Positions 42,424 to 51,555 of a stretch of 64,000 bases of DNA are shown piece by piece. Both the position numbers and the translations under genes were made by a program. Source of the stretch: Cedecea lapagei (GTDB lineage Bacteria > Pseudomonadota > Gammaproteobacteria > Enterobacterales > Enterobacteriaceae); NCBI RefSeq assembly GCF_900635955.1, contig NZ_LR134201.1:620001-684000 (forward strand), given 5' to 3'. Numbering within the stretch: the stretch's first letter is position 1; the number at the start of each line of letters is the position of its first letter. The notes under the pieces are model-generated. The model worked only from the letters and a program-made list of their open reading frames with translations, was not told where the DNA came from and searched no databases.

Positions 42424-43612
42424 ACAGGCTGGCAATAGCGGTTCTTTGTGGTCACGGGGCATGATGGCGGTGACCGCTGCGCAGTTTTTATCAGCCTTTG
42501 GCGACAATGCGCTGCTGTTCGCGACGCTTGCGGTGCTCAAGCAGCAGTTTTACCCGGACTGGAGTCAGCCGGTACTGCAGATGGTGTTTGTCGGTGCCTA
42601 CATCCTGTTTGCACCGTTTGTGGGGCAGGTGGCCGACAGCTTTGCCAAAGGACGGGTAATGATGCTGGCAAACAGCATGAAGCTCGTCGGTGCGGCGGTG
42701 ATTGCGCTGGGGCTGAATCCCTTTGTCGGCTATACCCTTGTGGGGATTGGCGCAGCAGCTTATTCCCCCGCTAAATATGGCATTCTCGGCGAGCTCACCA
42801 CCGGCGACCGGCTGGTGAAGGCCAATGGCTTGATGGAATCCTCCACCATTGCGGCGATCCTGCTTGGCTCGGTAGCGGGTGGGGTGCTCGCGGACTGGAA
42901 CCTGACGGTAGCGCTGGTGGTCTGTGCTCTGGTCTACGGCGGGGCGGTTATTGCCAACATATTTATCCCTAAACTTGCCGCTGCACGTCCCGGCCAGTCA
43001 TGGCGCTTTAAGCCGATGACGCACAGTTTCTTTTCCGCCTGCCGTAGCCTGTGGCGAAGCGGGGAAACGCGCTTCTCTTTGGTCGGCACCAGCTTGTTCT
43101 GGGGCGCGGGCGTTACGCTGCGTTTCCTGCTGGTGCTGTGGGTGCCGGTTGCTTTGGGGATTACGGATAACGCGACGCCTACCTATCTGAATGCGATGGT
43201 GGCGGTCGGGATTGTGGTGGGCGCCGGGGCCGCGGCTAAGCTGGTGACGCTGGAAACGGTCGCTCGCTGTATGCCAGCAGGTATTTTAATTGGCGTCGGA
43301 GTGCTGATATTTGCGCTCCAGCATTCACTGCTGCCTTCCTATGCTTTGCTGGTGCTGATAGGCCTGTTAGGCGGTTTCTTCGTGGTGCCGCTTAACGCGC
43401 TGCTGCAGGAACGCGGCAAGCACACCGTGGGCGCAGGCAACGCGATTGCAGTGCAAAATCTGGGCGAAAATACCGCCATGCTTTTGATGCTTGGCCTGTT
43501 CTCGCTGGCGGTGAAAACCGGCGCTTCCATCGTTGGAATTGGCGTGGGTTTTGGCGCGGTGTTTGCGCTGGCGATTAGCGCGCTGTGGCTGTGGCAAATC
43601 AAGCAGAAATAG
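42416..43612 (+). CDS. lplT: Lysophospholipid flippase LplT
   Basis: A 398-residue, 12-helix MFS protein that flips lysophosphatidylethanolamine across the inner membrane to Aas. SAFGDNALLFATLAVLKQQF and the internal KYGILGELTTGDRLVKANGLM (motif-A-like region) match LplT. The ATG at 42416 overlaps the aas stop, as in E. coli. It is followed by three perfect hairpins before the convergent tas gene. Confidence 0.96.
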   Translation: MAEQAGNSGSLWSRGMMAVTAAQFLSAFGDNALLFATLAVLKQQFYPDWSQPVLQMVFVGAYILFAPFVGQVADSFAKGRVMMLANSMKLVGAAVIALGLNPFVGYTLVGIGAAAYSPAKYGILGELTTGDRLVKANGLMESSTIAAILLGSVAGGVLADWNLTVALVVCALVYGGAVIANIFIPKLAAARPGQSWRFKPMTHSFFSACRSLWRSGETRFSLVGTSLFWGAGVTLRFLLVLWVPVALGITDNATPTYLNAMVAVGIVVGAGAAAKLVTLETVARCMPAGILIGVGVLIFALQHSLLPSYALLVLIGLLGGFFVVPLNALLQERGKHTVGAGNAIAVQNLGENTAMLLMLGLFSLAVKTGASIVGIGVGFGAVFALAISALWLWQIKQK

Positions 43613-43616
43613 TGAA

Positions 43617-43637
43617 AAGGCCCTCAAAGAGGGCCTT
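43617..43637 (+). repeat. Hairpin repeat copy 1 after lplT
   Basis: AAGGCCCTC-AAA-GAGGGCCTT, a perfect 9-bp stem with a 3-base loop, five bases past the lplT stop. No T-run follows. The same 21-bp unit recurs at 43767. Confidence 0.85.
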
Positions 43638-43648
43638 CAGATTGATGA

Positions 43649-43682
43649 CAAACAGTCGAAAAACGTGGTTTTCGACTGTTTG
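43649..43682. repeat. 14-bp perfect inverted repeat between lplT and tas
   Basis: Arms CAAACAGTCGAAAA and TTTTCGACTGTTTG surround ACGTGG. A long perfect stem; no T-run on either side. Confidence 0.8.
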
Positions 43683-43766
43683 GGGCAAACCAGAGAAGAT
43701 AATTCATTGTTTTTATTAGACCACAGTGGGGGCCTTTTAAGGTCAATGAACTTTGTCAGCAGTCTC

Positions 43767-43795
43767 AAGGCCCTCAAAGAGGGCCTTAATTTTTT
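43767..43795 (+). terminator. Hairpin repeat copy 2, terminator
   Basis: A second copy of the 21-bp hairpin seen at 43617, this time followed by AATTTTTT. It would terminate lplT transcripts and, in reverse orientation, lies next to the tas stop at 43794. Confidence 0.85.
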
Positions 43796-44837
43796 ACGGG
43801 GCAGGATAGGTATAGATCCGATGCGCCGCTTCAATCTCCTCAATGACCTCTTCGCTTAACGTCAGATTGAGGCTTTCAAGGTTGGTCTTCAGCTGTTCCA
43901 TTGTGGTGGCGCCGAGCAGCGTGCTGGCGACAAATGGCTGACGGCGAACGAAGGCCAGCGCCATCTGCGATGGGTCAAGATTATGGCGTTTAGCTATCTC
44001 GACGTAGGCCGCAACGGCTTTCTGTGACTGCTCGCTGCTGTAGCGGGTGAAGCGGCTAAAGAGCGTGTTGCGAGCCCCCGCCGGTTTGGCCCCGTTCAGG
44101 TACTTGCCTGACAGTACGCCAAAGGCGAGGCAGGAATACGCGAGCAGCTCAACGCCCTCGTGCTGGCTGACCTCAGACAGGCCCACTTCAAAGCTGCGGT
44201 TTAACAGGCTGTACGGGTTTTGAATGGTCACGATACGCGGCAGGTCGTGTCTTTCTGCGAGCTGCAGGTAGCGCATGACGCCCCAGGCCGTTTCGTTTGA
44301 GACGCCGATGTAGCGGATCTTCCCGGCTCGCTGGCATTCGGCCAGGGCTTCAAGCGTTTCCAGCAGCGTTACCGGCAGCGAAGTCGTGTCATTCCAGGTG
44401 TAGCCGAGCTTGCCAAACATGTTGGTCTGACGCTGCGGCCAGTGCACCTGATAGAGATCGAGATAATCGGTTTGCAGACGCTTGAGGCTGGCGTCCAGCG
44501 CTTCACGGATGTTTTTCCTGTCGAGGATCTGGTTAGGGCGGATGCCGGCGTCGTTATTACGGGCCGGGCCGCTGACCTTAGACGCGATGACTAGTTTCTC
44601 GCGGTTGCCGCGTGCTTTGAGCCAGTTGCCTACATAACTCTCCGTTAAGCCCTGGGTTTCCGGGCGCGGTGGCACCGGGTACATCTCCGCGACGTCAATC
44701 AGGTTAACACCCTGACTGACGGCATAATCAAGCTGCTGGTGAGCATCGGCTTCGCTGTTTTGCTCACCAAAAGTCATGGTTCCCAGCCCCAGCGTGCTGA
44801 TTTCAAGTGAACTGTGGGGGATACGGTGATAGTGCAT
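43794..44837 (-). CDS. tas: NADP(H)-dependent aldo-keto reductase Tas
   Basis: A 347-residue cytosolic AKR. The catalytic tetrad is visible: Asp in NLIDVAEMYP, Tyr in the same block, Lys in KLVIASKVSGP and His in YQVHWPQ. Length matches E. coli Tas, found as a multicopy suppressor of a tyrosine auxotroph in starved cells. It is read leftward towards lplT and is followed by the hairpin at 43767. ygdR lies 140 bp upstream. Confidence 0.95.
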   Translation of the reverse strand: MHYHRIPHSSLEISTLGLGTMTFGEQNSEADAHQQLDYAVSQGVNLIDVAEMYPVPPRPETQGLTESYVGNWLKARGNREKLVIASKVSGPARNNDAGIRPNQILDRKNIREALDASLKRLQTDYLDLYQVHWPQRQTNMFGKLGYTWNDTTSLPVTLLETLEALAECQRAGKIRYIGVSNETAWGVMRYLQLAERHDLPRIVTIQNPYSLLNRSFEVGLSEVSQHEGVELLAYSCLAFGVLSGKYLNGAKPAGARNTLFSRFTRYSSEQSQKAVAAYVEIAKRHNLDPSQMALAFVRRQPFVASTLLGATTMEQLKTNLESLNLTLSEEVIEEIEAAHRIYTYPAP

Positions 44838-44977
44838 AGCCGGCTTCCTGTGTTCTTTTGACTGCGTCAGGCATCGTTACCCGACAAAAGGTCTATAAAC
44901 ATGGCAGAGGCGGAGAAAAAGCGAAAGAGGGGAAGCAAGAAAAGTCATCAGGCCAGCCGACGGGCTGACCCGGGGGA

Positions 44978-45196
44978 TTAGCGTTCGATAATCTGAGAGA
45001 TGTCGTTGCGGTTGATCTGCAGCTCGTTGCCCTGCTGGTCGCGGTAACTCACCAGGCCGGTATCTTCATCAACCTTAGGTTTACCTTCGGTCAAAATCAT
45101 TCGTCCATCTTTTGTCGCCATTACATAGTCACTGCTGCAGCCTGATACGGCAAAGGCAAGACCAATAGCGGAGATTGCTACTGCCCATTTTGTCAT
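44978..45196 (-). CDS. ygdR: YgdR, small lipoprotein of the YgdI/YgdR family
   Basis: 72 residues: an N-terminal signal with lipobox VSGC (Cys20), followed by the short SH3-like DUF903 domain (YVMATKDGRMILTEGKPKVD). The strong start at 45196 and size match E. coli YgdR. In E. coli ygdQ lies between ygdR and mutH; here only 159 bp without a gene separate them. Function unknown. Confidence 0.95.
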   Translation of the reverse strand: MTKWAVAISAIGLAFAVSGCSSDYVMATKDGRMILTEGKPKVDEDTGLVSYRDQQGNELQINRNDISQIIER

Positions 45197-45355
45197 CGTT
45201 ATGTTCCTCGTCAGGAAGGGATCCCGTTAATAAGTCTAGTAATAACCTGACGAGCTGGGGAAGGAAAGCAGCAAATTCTTAATAGGACGACTCAAATGTA
45301 ACATTATCCGGCCTCTGCTGACAGAAACCTGGATTCATTCCCCCTTCAGCGGTGA

Positions 45356-46042
45356 TTAAAGCGTGAAGTGCCGTGCGAGCAGCGCTGCGGTGAAGTTTTT
45401 CTTTAGATAAAAGCCGCGTGGCAGAGTGAGAACCGGCGACCCGTCGGCGCCGATAGCCTCAGTCAGCGCACGACTGTTGGCGGCTTTTGGCCGCAGCTGT
45501 AGCACCTCGCCGTGGCGGGCGGTAATGCGCTCGACCTGTCCCAGCACGATCAAATCCATCAGTTCTTCCCAGTCCAGGCGTAGCTGGCGCTCTTCCTCTT
45601 CCGAGGGGCTCCAGAGCAACGGAGAGCCAACGTGCCGTTCGGCCAGCGGAATCTGCCTTTCGCCTTCGACGGGGATCCACAGTACGCGCTTGAGCTTATG
45701 CCGCACGTGGCTGGTTTCCCAGACAACGCCGCTGTTGCCGGTTAAAGGGGCAACGCAGACGAAGGTGGTTTCCAGCGGGCGGCCGAGGCTATCAACCGGG
45801 ATCGTTTTAAGCTCGATACCGAGATTAGCGAAGTCCTGCTCGGGTTTGCTGCCAGCGCTGGCGCCCAGCCACAGCTCCAGTAAAACGCCAATCCAGCCCT
45901 TATCTCTTTTCAGGTCTTTGGGCGTTTGTAGACCGGCGCAGGCCGACAGCTCTCCCAGGGTATAACCGGCAACCCGCCGGGCCTGCTGAAGCAGTTCTTC
46001 TTCTGAGGTTGGGGGCGTAATCAGGGGACGTATCGGTTGCAT
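45356..46042 (-). CDS. mutH: DNA mismatch repair endonuclease MutH
   Basis: MutH nicks the unmethylated strand at hemimethylated GATC sites after MutS/MutL activation. The 228 residues match E. coli, and the catalytic set Glu56, Asp70, Glu77 and Lys79 (PEQDFANLGIELKTI) has the same numbering. It is divergent from rppH across a 686-bp region holding DnaA boxes. The C-terminal lever and DNA-contact segment (RGFYLKKNFT) is present. Confidence 0.96.
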   Translation of the reverse strand: MQPIRPLITPPTSEEELLQQARRVAGYTLGELSACAGLQTPKDLKRDKGWIGVLLELWLGASAGSKPEQDFANLGIELKTIPVDSLGRPLETTFVCVAPLTGNSGVVWETSHVRHKLKRVLWIPVEGERQIPLAERHVGSPLLWSPSEEEERQLRLDWEELMDLIVLGQVERITARHGEVLQLRPKAANSRALTEAIGADGSPVLTLPRGFYLKKNFTAALLARHFTL

Positions 46043-46235
46043 AACTCGTTGATGTTTTTTGGTTAAAAAATGAACGCACTTTGTTCACAGCGAACGTTTA
46101 GTTTAGCCGTCTGAGGATAAGATTAACAATATTCTGATTTATAATGATTTTTTTAAGCCTGCCGTTTCGCCCTGCCGACCTGAAAAAAGCTTTTCCAAAT
46201 CTGGTCACTGACAATGAACAGGATCTTACACCATG

Positions 46236-46560
46236 TTATCCACAGAAAAGTGGGATAACTGGGAAAAAGGCCGACTACTGGTTCCATTTACAGCCTTGAC
46301 GAGGCGCTAAAAACCAATTTTTCACCGATTTGTGCCTAACTTGTTTGCACAATCTGTGGATAAAAACGTCATTGCTCGATCTTTCATCAGTTGGCGATCC
46401 TCGTATGTGACGATCGTCACATTATGAACGCTGCGTGTCATTTTTATGGCGGTATGATTATGAAATATAAGCACTTTAAGAGTCGTTCGGATTGCTCCTG
46501 ATTTTACTTGTCCCGAGTTGTCCCGATGGTATTCGGTAGTTCTTCACAGTTATATCCACA
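46236..46560. promoter_or_regulatory. DARS2-like DnaA-reactivating locus
   Basis: The 686-bp mutH-rppH gap holds two perfect DnaA boxes in opposite orientations, TTATCCACA (46236-46244) and TGTGGATAA (46355-46363), plus a near-match, ATATCCACA (46552-46560). In E. coli, DARS2 is exactly here and converts ADP-DnaA to ATP-DnaA with IHF and Fis. The rest of the gap is AT-rich with no ORF. I infer a functional DARS2; spacing of the boxes differs from what I can check against E. coli. Confidence 0.85.
46406..46421. promoter_or_regulatory. CRP-like palindrome inside the DARS2 region
   Basis: TGTGACGATCGTCACA is a perfect palindrome matching TGTGA-N6-TCACA, and its core contains a Dam site (GATC). 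It is 308 bp upstream of rppH. It could serve CRP or be part of the DARS2 regulatory side. Confidence 0.5.
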
Positions 46561-46728
46561 GAAAAAGTGAATAAAACGGCCGGTTTTGACCGTCCCTGTT
46601 TATAACCCGGGTCTCTTTTGTGAGTTATTCAAATGTTATTCCATACAGGCACCGCCCAGAGAGTGGTTTACCGCCTGACACTTGTATGAAACAATCGATG
46701 CAATCTAAGTTTGTTTTGAGGTAGTCCG

Positions 46729-47259
46729 GTGATCGATGATGATGGCTACCGCCCCAACGTTGGGATCGTAATATGTAATCGGCAGGGACAGGTGATGTGG
46801 GCGCGACGCTTCGGCCAACATTCCTGGCAATTTCCTCAGGGGGGCATTAATCCTGGCGAATCCGCTGAACAGGCAATGTACCGGGAGCTTTTCGAAGAAG
46901 TCGGCTTGCAAAGAAAAGACGTTCGCATTCTTGCCTCGACCCGTAACTGGTTGCGTTACAAATTACCTAAACGTTTGGTGCGTTGGGACACAAAGCCGGT
47001 TTGTATCGGCCAAAAACAAAAATGGTTTCTTTTGCAGTTGCTGAGCAGCGACGGTGAGATCAATATGCAAACCAGCAGCACGCCGGAGTTTGATGGCTGG
47101 CGCTGGGTCAGTTATTGGTATCCGGTTCGTCAGGTTGTTTCATTCAAGCGCGATGTTTATCGCCGGGTAATGAAAGAGTTTGCCAGCGTGGTTATGCCGC
47201 TGCAGGAAGTTACGCCACCACGCAATAACTCGCCGGCCTGGCGACGTAAAAGAGGTTAA
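46729..47259 (+). CDS. rppH: RNA pyrophosphohydrolase RppH
   Basis: A 176-residue Nudix enzyme that removes pyrophosphate from mRNA 5' ends and so starts RNase E decay. The Nudix box is visible as GGINPGESAEQAMYRELFEEVGL in part (key residues RELxEExG). The start is GTG at 46729 as in E. coli, with GAGG about eight bases ahead. ptsP follows 12 bp downstream in the same operon. Confidence 0.97.
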   Translation: MIDDDGYRPNVGIVICNRQGQVMWARRFGQHSWQFPQGGINPGESAEQAMYRELFEEVGLQRKDVRILASTRNWLRYKLPKRLVRWDTKPVCIGQKQKWFLLQLLSSDGEINMQTSSTPEFDGWRWVSYWYPVRQVVSFKRDVYRRVMKEFASVVMPLQEVTPPRNNSPAWRRKRG

Positions 47260-47271
47260 GTCACGCGAAAA

Positions 47272-49518
47272 ATGCTCACCCGTCTGCGAGAAATAGTCGA
47301 AAAGGTCGCCAGCGCCCCGCGCCTCAATGAGGCGCTGGATATCCTGGTGACGGATATCTGCCTTGCGATGGACACCGAGGTTTGCTCGGTTTATCTCGCC
47401 GATCATGAGCGCCGCTGCTTTTACCTTATGGCGACGCGCGGGTTAAAAAAACCGCGCGGTCGTACCGTCACGCTTGCCTTTGATGAAGGTATTGTGGGCC
47501 TGGTCGGGCGGCTCGCGGAGCCGATTAACCTTGCCGACGCGCAAAAGCACCCCAGTTTTAAATATGTTCCTGCCGTTAAAGAGGAGCGCTTCCGCGCGTT
47601 CCTCGGCGTGCCAATTATTCAGCGGCGTCAGCTGCTGGGGGTCCTGGTTGTCCAGCAGCGCGAACATCGCCAGTACGATGAAAGCGAAGAGTCTTTCCTC
47701 GTCACGCTGGCGACGCAGATGGCCGGAATTTTATCCCAGTCTCAGCTAGCGGCGCTGTTCGGGCAGTATCGTCAGACCCGCATTCGCGCGCTGCCCGCCT
47801 CTCCAGGCGTTGCCATCGCTGAAGGCTGGATGGACACCACCGTCCCGCTGATGGAGCAGGTTTTTGAAGCCTCGACGCTGGATACGGCGCTTGAGCGTGA
47901 GCGTCTGACCGCCGCGCTGGAAGAGGCTTCCGGGGAGTTTCGCCGCTACAGCAAGCGTTTTGCCGCCGGTGCTCAGAAAGAGACCGCGGCTATCTTCGAT
48001 CTTTACTCGCACCTGTTAACCGACGCGCGCCTCCGCCGTGAGCTTTTTGCCGAGGTGGATAAAGGCCTCGTGGCGGAATGGGCGGTAAAAACGGTTGTGG
48101 AGAAGTTTGCCGAACAGTTTGCCAGCCTTTCAGACAGCTACCTGAAAGAGCGGGCGGGAGACCTCAAAACGCTGGGGCAGCGCCTGCTGTTCCATCTCGA
48201 TGACACAATTCAGAGCCCGAATACCTGGCCCGAGCGCTTTGTTCTGGTGGCTGATGAGCTTTCTGCCACCACCCTTGCCGAGCTGCCGCAGAAACGCCTT
48301 GCGGGCGTAGTCGTGCGCGACGGAGCGGCAAACTCCCATGCAGCCATCATGGTGCGGGCGCTCGGCATCCCAACCGTGATGGGGGCGGATATCCAGCCTT
48401 CAGTGCTCCACCGCCGCATGCTGGTGGTGGACGGCTATCGCGGCGAATTGCTTGTCGATCCTGAGCCGGTGCTGCTGCAGGAATACCAGCGGCTGGTCAG
48501 CGAAGAGAACGAACTCAGCCGGCTGGCTGAAGACGACGTTGAGCAGCCCGCCGCCTTAAAAAGCGGGGAGCGGGTCCAGGTGATGCTGAATGCGGGGCTT
48601 AGCCCTGAACATGAAGAGCAGCTTGGCAGCCGCATCGACGGTATCGGCCTCTACCGCACCGAAATCCCGTTTATGCTGCAGAGCGGCTTCCCGTCAGAAG
48701 AGGAGCAGGTGGCGCAATATCAGGGCATGCTGCAGATGTTTAACGACAAGCCCGTGACGCTGCGTACGCTGGATGTGGGAGCCGATAAACAGCTGCCCTA
48801 TATGCCCATCAGCGAAGAGAACCCTTGTCTTGGCTGGCGCGGCATCCGTATCACGCTGGACCAGCCGGAGATCTTCCTGATCCAGGTTCGCGCCATGCTG
48901 CGGGCGAATGTGGCGACGGGGAACCTCAGTATCCTGCTGCCGATGATCACCAGCATCGATGAGATCGACGATGCCCGTAGACTGATCGACCGCGCCGGGC
49001 GAGAGGTGGAAGAGGAATTAGGTTATCCGCTGCCCAGGTTAAGGCTTGGCGTGATGGTTGAGGTGCCTTCGATGGTGTTCATGCTGGGGCATCTGGCCGG
49101 GCGCATTGATTTTATCTCGGTGGGGACGAACGACCTCACTCAGTACCTGCTGGCTGTCGATCGTAACAATACCCGGGTTGCCAGCCTCTACGACAGCCTG
49201 CATCCGGCAATGTTGCGCACGCTCAACCTGATTGCCCGCGAGGCGGAGCGCTATAACATTGACCTGTGCCTGTGCGGTGAGATGGCCGGTGACCCGATGT
49301 GCGTCGCGATTCTTGTGGGGATGGGGTACCGCCATCTTTCGATGAACGGCCGCTCTGTGGCGCGTATTAAATATCTGCTGCGCCACATCCAGCTTGAAGA
49401 GGCTGAAACCCTTGCCCAGCGTAGCCTGGAAGCGCAGATGGCCACCGAAGTTCGCCACCAGGTGGCGGCCTTTATGGAGCGGCGTGGCATGGGCGGCCTG
49501 ATCCGAGGCGGACGCTAA
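47272..49518 (+). CDS. ptsP: PTS-Ntr enzyme I (PtsP)
   Basis: The first kinase of the nitrogen phosphotransferase chain (PtsP, NPr, EIIA-Ntr). The 748 residues comprise an N-terminal GAF sensor (about 5-150), the PEP-utiliser N-domain, the phospho-His domain with the active-site His in ANSHAAIMVRALGIPT, and the C-terminal PEP-binding TIM barrel (IGLYRTEIPFM and LCGEMAGDP). The GAF part binds glutamine-related signals. It begins 12 bp after rppH and ends before a perfect hairpin at 49529. Confidence 0.97.
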   Translation: MLTRLREIVEKVASAPRLNEALDILVTDICLAMDTEVCSVYLADHERRCFYLMATRGLKKPRGRTVTLAFDEGIVGLVGRLAEPINLADAQKHPSFKYVPAVKEERFRAFLGVPIIQRRQLLGVLVVQQREHRQYDESEESFLVTLATQMAGILSQSQLAALFGQYRQTRIRALPASPGVAIAEGWMDTTVPLMEQVFEASTLDTALERERLTAALEEASGEFRRYSKRFAAGAQKETAAIFDLYSHLLTDARLRRELFAEVDKGLVAEWAVKTVVEKFAEQFASLSDSYLKERAGDLKTLGQRLLFHLDDTIQSPNTWPERFVLVADELSATTLAELPQKRLAGVVVRDGAANSHAAIMVRALGIPTVMGADIQPSVLHRRMLVVDGYRGELLVDPEPVLLQEYQRLVSEENELSRLAEDDVEQPAALKSGERVQVMLNAGLSPEHEEQLGSRIDGIGLYRTEIPFMLQSGFPSEEEQVAQYQGMLQMFNDKPVTLRTLDVGADKQLPYMPISEENPCLGWRGIRITLDQPEIFLIQVRAMLRANVATGNLSILLPMITSIDEIDDARRLIDRAGREVEEELGYPLPRLRLGVMVEVPSMVFMLGHLAGRIDFISVGTNDLTQYLLAVDRNNTRVASLYDSLHPAMLRTLNLIAREAERYNIDLCLCGEMAGDPMCVAILVGMGYRHLSMNGRSVARIKYLLRHIQLEEAETLAQRSLEAQMATEVRHQVAAFMERRGMGGLIRGGR

Positions 49519-49528
49519 CTTCCTCACA

Positions 49529-49552
49529 ATGTCCCGGCATCCCCGGGACATT
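49529..49552 (+). terminator. Perfect hairpin after ptsP
   Basis: AATGTCCCGG-CATC-CCGGGACATT, a 10-bp stem with a tetraloop. No T-run follows, so it may stabilise mRNA or work with Rho. Further on, before lgt, lie TATGAT (49600) and a stem CCACCC/GGGTGG (49645-49669). Confidence 0.6.
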
Positions 49553-49693
49553 ACACATCTTTTACAACTTCCATAATCAATCACCCAGGCCGTTTGTGCT
49601 ATGATCCGCTGCTTTCGGAGCGCATCGATAGCGGTGCGTACTTGCCACCCACCTTTTATTTTTGGGTGGGGTAACAATAGCTTGTGGTGACAG

Positions 49694-50569
49694 ATGAATA
49701 GTGGCTATCTGCGTTTCCCTGAATTTGACCCGGTGCTCTTCTCCATCGGGCCGGTTTCCCTCCACTGGTACGGACTCATGTATCTGGTGGGGTTCGTGTT
49801 TGCCATGTGGCTTGCCGGGCGCCGCGCCAGCCGTCCTGGCAGTGGCTGGACCAAAAATGAAGTAGAAAACCTGCTGTATGCCGGATTCCTGGGCGTGTTC
49901 CTGGGCGGGCGTCTGGGTTATGTCTTCTTCTACAACCTGCCGGTCTTCCTGGCCGATCCGCTGTACCTGTTTAAAGTCTGGGACGGCGGCATGTCCTTCC
50001 ACGGCGGGCTTATCGGCGTTATCTGCGTCATGATCTGGTTCGCGCGCCGCACCAAACGCACCTTCTTCCAGGTCTCTGACTTTATTGCCCCGCTGATCCC
50101 GTTTGGCCTTGGCGCTGGCCGCCTCGGCAACTTCATCAACGGCGAACTCTGGGGCCGCGTTGATCCGAACTTCCGCTTCGCCATGCTGTTCCCTGGCTCC
50201 CGTAGCGAAGACGTTGGCCTGCTGGCGACGCACCCGGAATGGCAATCGCTGTTCAACACCTACGGCGTGCTGCCACGCCACCCGTCGCAGCTTTATGAGC
50301 TGGCGCTGGAAGGGGTTGTGCTGTTCATCATCCTGAACCTGTTTATTCGCAAACCTCGCCCGATGGGGTCGGTGTCTGGCCTGTTCCTGATTGGCTACGG
50401 CGCGTTCCGCATCATCGTGGAATTCTTCCGCCAGCCGGATGCGCAGTTCACCGGCACCTGGGTGCAGTACATCAGCATGGGGCAGATCCTGTCGATTCCG
50501 ATGATTGTTGCCGGTATCATTATGATGGTTTGGGCTTATCGCCGCCGTCCACAGCAGCAACCTTCGTGA
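49694..50569 (+). CDS. lgt: Prolipoprotein diacylglyceryl transferase
   Basis: The first enzyme of lipoprotein maturation: it moves diacylglycerol from phosphatidylglycerol to the lipobox cysteine. A 291-residue inner-membrane protein with seven helices. The signature GAGRLGNFINGELWGR is present, and SFHGGLIGV holds the essential His. The start ATG at 49694 gives MNSGYLRFPEFD, the usual E. coli start. thyA starts six bases after its stop, as in most enterics. Confidence 0.97.
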   Translation: MNSGYLRFPEFDPVLFSIGPVSLHWYGLMYLVGFVFAMWLAGRRASRPGSGWTKNEVENLLYAGFLGVFLGGRLGYVFFYNLPVFLADPLYLFKVWDGGMSFHGGLIGVICVMIWFARRTKRTFFQVSDFIAPLIPFGLGAGRLGNFINGELWGRVDPNFRFAMLFPGSRSEDVGLLATHPEWQSLFNTYGVLPRHPSQLYELALEGVVLFIILNLFIRKPRPMGSVSGLFLIGYGAFRIIVEFFRQPDAQFTGTWVQYISMGQILSIPMIVAGIIMMVWAYRRRPQQQPS

Positions 50570-50575
50570 GGTGAC

Positions 50576-51370
50576 ATGAAACAGTATCTTGATTTGATGA
50601 AAAAAGTGCTCGAAGAGGGCACGCCGAAAGCGGACCGTACCGGTACCGGCACGTTGTCTATTTTTGGGCATCAAATGCGCTTTAACCTGCAGGAAGGTTT
50701 CCCGCTGGTTACCACCAAAAAATGTCACCTGCGTTCGATTATTCATGAGCTGCTGTGGTTCCTTAACGGGGATACCAATATCGCCTACCTGAAAGAAAAC
50801 AAGGTGACGATTTGGGACGAATGGGCGGATGAAAACGGCGATCTCGGTCCGGTTTACGGCAAGCAGTGGCGCTCATGGGCAGCGCCTGACGGACGCTATA
50901 TCGACCAGCTGACCACCGTGCTGAACCAGCTGAAAAACGACCCGGATTCCCGGCGCATCATCGTCTCTGCATGGAACGTGGGTGAGCTGGACAAGATGGC
51001 GCTGGCGCCTTGCCACGCTTTCTTCCAGTTCTACGTGGCCGACGGCAAGCTCTCCTGTCAGCTTTACCAGCGCTCCTGCGATATCTTCCTTGGGCTGCCG
51101 TTCAACATCGCCAGCTACGCGCTGCTGGTGCATATGATGGCGCAGCAGTGTGACCTGGAAGTGGGTGACTTCGTCTGGACCGGTGGCGACACGCACCTTT
51201 ACAGCAACCACCTTGAACAGACTCGTCTGCAGCTCACCCGTGAGCCGCGTGCGTTGCCTAAGCTGGTTATCAAGCGCAAACCTGAGTCGCTGTTTGATTA
51301 CCGCTTTGAAGACTTCGAGATTGAAGGCTACGATCCGCATCCGGCGATCAAAGCGCCTGTGGCTATCTAA
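50576..51370 (+). CDS. thyA: Thymidylate synthase
   Basis: dUMP to dTMP using methylene-tetrahydrofolate. The 264 residues match E. coli ThyA exactly in length, with the nucleophile Cys146 in LAPCHAFFQFYV. The conserved QRSCDIFLGLPFNIASY follows. It is co-transcribed with lgt (6-bp gap) and ends at a terminator at 51390. The ppdA cluster then begins. Confidence 0.98.
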   Translation: MKQYLDLMKKVLEEGTPKADRTGTGTLSIFGHQMRFNLQEGFPLVTTKKCHLRSIIHELLWFLNGDTNIAYLKENKVTIWDEWADENGDLGPVYGKQWRSWAAPDGRYIDQLTTVLNQLKNDPDSRRIIVSAWNVGELDKMALAPCHAFFQFYVADGKLSCQLYQRSCDIFLGLPFNIASYALLVHMMAQQCDLEVGDFVWTGGDTHLYSNHLEQTRLQLTREPRALPKLVIKRKPESLFDYRFEDFEIEGYDPHPAIKAPVAI

Positions 51371-51389
51371 CTTGCCGACAGCGTGACAG

Positions 51390-51419
51390 AGCCGACGCCT
51401 TTGTGCGTCGGTTTTTTTT
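51390..51419 (+). terminator. Terminator after thyA
   Basis: CCGACGC-CTTTGT-GCGTCGG followed by eight T. It separates lgt-thyA from ppdA. Confidence 0.9.
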
Positions 51420-51555
51420 ACCCCAATTTCTCTTTTACGGCACTGATTCCAGCGGCCATGAAAATCGCTGTAACTCCTCAAATATCCTTCAGCATTTGCC
51501 GCATCTTTGCGCTTTCACTCTGGTGGTTTTGAACGCCGCTGCCACACTTTCGCAC

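Noticed and set aside
49577..50746. 389-codon frame antisense to lgt
   Set aside because: A GC-driven shadow of lgt and thyA; His/Gln/Arg-rich product without family signs.
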